Source: DATCTV01 sp964400685
GTDB taxonomy: Bacteria > Desulfobacterota > Desulfomonilia > UBA1062
NCBI GenBank assembly: GCA_964400685.1
Contig: CAYNVT010000002.1
Span: forward strand, 27,773-91,772
Reading direction: 5' to 3'
Length of the DNA stretch: 64,000 nucleotides
The first letter of the stretch is position 1, and each line of letters begins with the position of its first letter. The notes beneath the pieces were generated by a model. It had not been told where the DNA came from and made no database searches. It saw nothing but the letters and a program-made list of their open reading frames with translations. Of the stretch, positions 61,292-64,000 are shown piece after piece. The position numbers and the translations under genes were made by a program.

Positions 61292-64000
61292 GTTTGACCT
61301 GGATTTCAGCCCCGTAATTGCCGCTCGTGCCTGGGTAGCCGTTCACCATAAGATTGTCGAACAGCTTATAGGAAACAATCCCCCACTGGGATGTCACGTT
61401 GTTCCGGGTTTCCATTTCATAGGAGATGCTGAAGCGTTTTGATATATCCTTGCCGACTGTGAACTTCATATCGCTGCTGGTTTTAGATCCAGTCGGGCTC
61501 GAGTATTCCAGCTTGAGGGTATCAATGCTAGCGGCTTTCTTGATCTCCGAGCCATATGTGCTTGCCAGCAGTTCTGCAGCCATGAGGGAAGGCGAGGCCT
61601 TTGCTGTAGAATTCTTTTGTGTGAGCTCGCTGAATGTTTTTCCCATGACAAGCAGGGAGACTATATCAGACTGGACCTCAGTCGGTTGAGAGCTCAGTTG
61701 CATTTTCAGGTTGTCGAGCGGGCCTTCGAGCGAGAGGTAAATGGTCCAGTCGCGTACCTTGGTCTGGCTTATAATATCCAGGTTCGCTTCGGTCCTGTTG
61801 GGATTCAGGAAATCGATGACGCCTCGTGTGACGGTGAAGGTGTTGTTCTGAAAGATAACCGTCCCATTTATTACGCTTATTCTGCCGTTTACCAAAGGAT
61901 CGCCCACAGTGCCGGTTATTTCCAGGTCCGGGTTGAGTTCGATCAAAGCAACGTTGTTGTCTATTTTCACTTCACCGCGGCGCTTCATTCTAACGTCGAG
62001 GGTCATGTCTTTAATGAATGGCGGCAGGGCCTCCGTACGCCTGATGGAATGTTTGCGCTTCGGGAGGATTCCTTCGACAGCGCCGGTAAGGAGATTGAGG
62101 TTGACATCCCTGTAATAAGTCCCGTCAACAATGACAACATCCGCCTTGAACTGAGGTTTCATGGAAATGGTTTTAAGTTCTGCGTCACCGTCGAGTGAGA
62201 GGTCCATGATATCCGGAATAATAAGAGGTACACCCTTTGCCCTGGCCGTCATGTCGATCATGGTGAGGTGCCTGAAATCTTGAAGTACGGCTTTACCGTC
62301 AATGGTAAAACTTCCCGTATCCAGACTGCCGGACAGCCCTGAGATGGAAACTGTGCCGTCATCCATGCGTATGAGTCCGTTTAGTGCGTGAATGCTCTGA
62401 CCGTTATAAGGGATCTGCCAGGTGCAATTATCAAGAGTAAACAGGGCTTTTATTCCGGTCCTGGCATTTTGTGAGCTGACCTGAGATGAGAAGCGGATAG
62501 TCCCTGAGGCATCTTCGATATCCTCCACAAAGGCCCCGATGACTTCCACCGGAACCGAGCCTTCGGCATCAAATACAAGGCCTTTCCTGACAGTGCCGCT
62601 TCCGCTCAGATTGAGACTTCCTCTTTCCGCCAGTATGAAGTGAGTGACCGGCAGAATGAGGGTGCCGTCAGTGTACGACCCTGTAATCGTGTCGGCCTTT
62701 ATAAGGGCTTTGTTCCCCTGAAGAATTGAAAGGTCTGAGATGTCGGCATCAATGTCAATATCCTGAATATGGCCTATCCTGCCTTCGGCTTTGAAAGTTC
62801 CGGAAGCCTCTCCCTTCAGGGCCGGTTTATCGGCCAGGACGAAAAGCGGCGCCAGGTCGGTGCGGTTAAAGGTAGCCTTGGCGGTATAATTCCTTGTTCT
62901 TGTATCCAAACTGCCTGTGAAGTCCATGCCCAGGGTTCCTGCAGCATTCAGGATATGATCATTAAGATCGAAATTCAGGCTGCCGTCAGGCAGGACCATA
63001 TCGATATATTTCATGTCAGACAGCGATAACTTACCGGTTATGCCCGGGTTTTGAAGGGTTCCGCTGCCGGATATGTCGATTTCGGCTGTCCCCGTCAGTN
63101 NNNNNNNNNACGGTCTTTGAGATAGTATATGGATGAAAGGGTTATCCCGCGAGAAGAGGCAACAAATGCGTACTCTCCTCCGAGCGTCAGCCATCCGCTG
63201 CCACGGATCATCTGACCGGGGGCGATTACAGCCAGAACAGGTTCGATAATGATGCGGTCGTCTTTAAACCTTGCATCAAGATTGAGTTCCTCAAGCTTAT
63301 TAACCCCGTAGCTCAGGTCTTTTCCGGCCAGTGCAGCACTACCGTCAAGGTGATTGAGCGTTCCGCCCAATTCCCCGATCAGGTCTATATTTCCCGATGC
63401 TTCTTTGAAAAAGTCCTCAAGGAAGATGCTGCCTTCTGTAATCTTCATATCTATATCAGGCTCTGTTATCATGGATAAGGAGTTTTCCTTAAGAATCCGG
63501 ACTGCTCCTGAAGCTTTTAAAAGAGATCGTCCCTTTTCAATGCCGACGTGTTTCACATCGAGCAGGCCCTTCCTGAGGCTGGTATCCAGTTCGATATTGC
63601 CCAGGGGCATACCGTCATAATTACAGTCATGACCATCGATCAGGATATCGCCCGAGAGTTGCGACCTGCTGCCGGAAACTGATACATGACCGTTCACTGC
63701 ACCTGACAGTCTTGAGCGTGATGAAAAATCCGGCGGATTCACCTTATCGAGATCAGCCGCGAGACTGAAAGGCAAGCTGCTGTTCAGGTGAGGAAATTCG
63801 GAGAAAATCCCTAGTGTGCCGTAGCCTGTAATCCTTGAAGCATGATTCCGGATCGTTCCTGTATGTATCGTCAGCGATCCGGACGGGTTCAGAGATGCAT
63901 CGAGCAGGATTTCATCCAGTGAGATATCCTTCCATGTACAGGCATCACCTTTCAGTGTGAGCCTTGCTGAAGGATGGCTGAGCGTGCCGGTTATCGCAGC
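61278..64000 (-). CDS. tamB: TamB (translocation/assembly module), N-terminus outside window
   Basis: A long beta-rich protein reading right to left; at least 880 residues lie in the window and the frame continues off the right edge. The C-terminal region (LNPNRTEANLDIISQTKVRDW, MGKTFSEL, VSLLVMG and KDISKRFSISYEME) matches the TamB (DUF490) domain. The rest is repetitive beta-taco sequence typical of the hydrophobic groove. It overlaps the Omp85 gene by 14 bp. The 10-N gap at 63100-63109 breaks it: the frames on the two sides do not join at exactly 10 bases, so the true gap length is unknown. TamB bridges the periplasm and may move lipids or help barrel assembly. Confidence 0.9.
63100..63109. 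other. Assembly gap (10 N)
   Basis: Ten undetermined bases within tamB. The number is a placeholder: the coding frame left and right of the gap differs, so the real sequence must be of other length. Confidence 0.95.

Noticed and set aside
59784..62198. Plus-strand open frames across tamA and tamB
   Set aside because: GC-richer DNA yields long antisense frames; the minus-strand proteins are well supported.
1..64000. CRISPR array or cas genes near the TPR-CHAT protein
   Set aside because: I looked for regularly spaced direct repeats and Cas7-11-like motifs and saw none. R1-R4 are too long and too far apart to be CRISPR repeats.

Overview
The window suggests a Gram-negative bacterium, most likely from the old deltaproteobacterial group (Desulfobacterota). 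The support is an outer-membrane assembly pair (TamA/BamA-like plus TamB), lipoproteins, outer-membrane barrels and sigma-54 control. This is inference; there is no rRNA or other phylogenetic marker. Positions 1 to about 58,360 look like an accessory island: AT-rich, full of signalling, protease and conflict-type genes, and ending in a 37-nt 3' fragment of a tRNA-Pro gene. The last 5.6 kb, visibly richer in G and C, is ordinary chromosome (tamA/tamB). It carries a 10-N assembly gap at 63,100-63,109.

Layout. (1) 0-3.6 kb: a lipoprotein and a run of very small proteins, four of them cysteine-rich. (2) 3.6-9.3 kb: an OB-like protein, a HerA/FtsK-type ATPase, an HExxH metallopeptidase-like protein, a small membrane protein and a rhomboid protease. 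(3) 9.6-15 kb: a large protein with a helix-hairpin-helix segment like the RNA polymerase alpha C-terminal domain, a small helical protein and a TPR-CHAT caspase-like protease. (4) 15-21.9 kb: SHOCT and cREC proteins on the minus strand, then an ECF-like sigma factor, a zinc-finger anti-sigma factor, a two-domain Clp ATPase, ClpP, a dCTP-deaminase-family enzyme and an unknown protein. (5) 22-37 kb: a long colinear run behind a good sigma-54 promoter candidate. It holds a receiver, LivHMGF ABC transporter genes, a B12-binding radical SAM enzyme, the substrate-binding lipoprotein, an atypical histidine kinase, two unknown proteins, an NtrC-type activator and a receiver-HD protein. (6) 37-40 kb, minus strand: a CYTH-fusion protein and a nucleoside hydrolase. 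(7) 40-47 kb: a membrane protein, a vWA lipoprotein and a tubulin/FtsZ-like GTPase. (8) 47.8-51.2 kb: two outer-membrane-type proteins and a DnaB-like ATPase with an apparent frameshift. (9) 51.4-58.4 kb: a cassette-like array in which four copies of a related non-coding repeat separate two AAA/DUF4143 ATPases, an unknown HTH-like gene and an AbiE toxin-antitoxin pair, ending at the tRNA-Pro remnant.

How the genes may work together. The most interesting block is 9.6-20.7 kb. A TPR-CHAT protease, a sigma/anti-sigma pair and a private Clp protease recall the protease-to-sigma logic of type III-E CRISPR (Craspase with CASP-sigma), but no CRISPR array or cas gene is visible. With the HerA, zincin and rhomboid genes upstream and the dCTP-deaminase downstream, I read it as a multi-protease, transcription-coupled stress or conflict response. 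That reading is inference from domains and neighbourhood. The 22-37 kb operon looks like a solute-sensing phosphorelay coupled to uptake. The vWA/tubulin pair fits the FtsZ-like plus vWA systems predicted to act in membrane remodelling.
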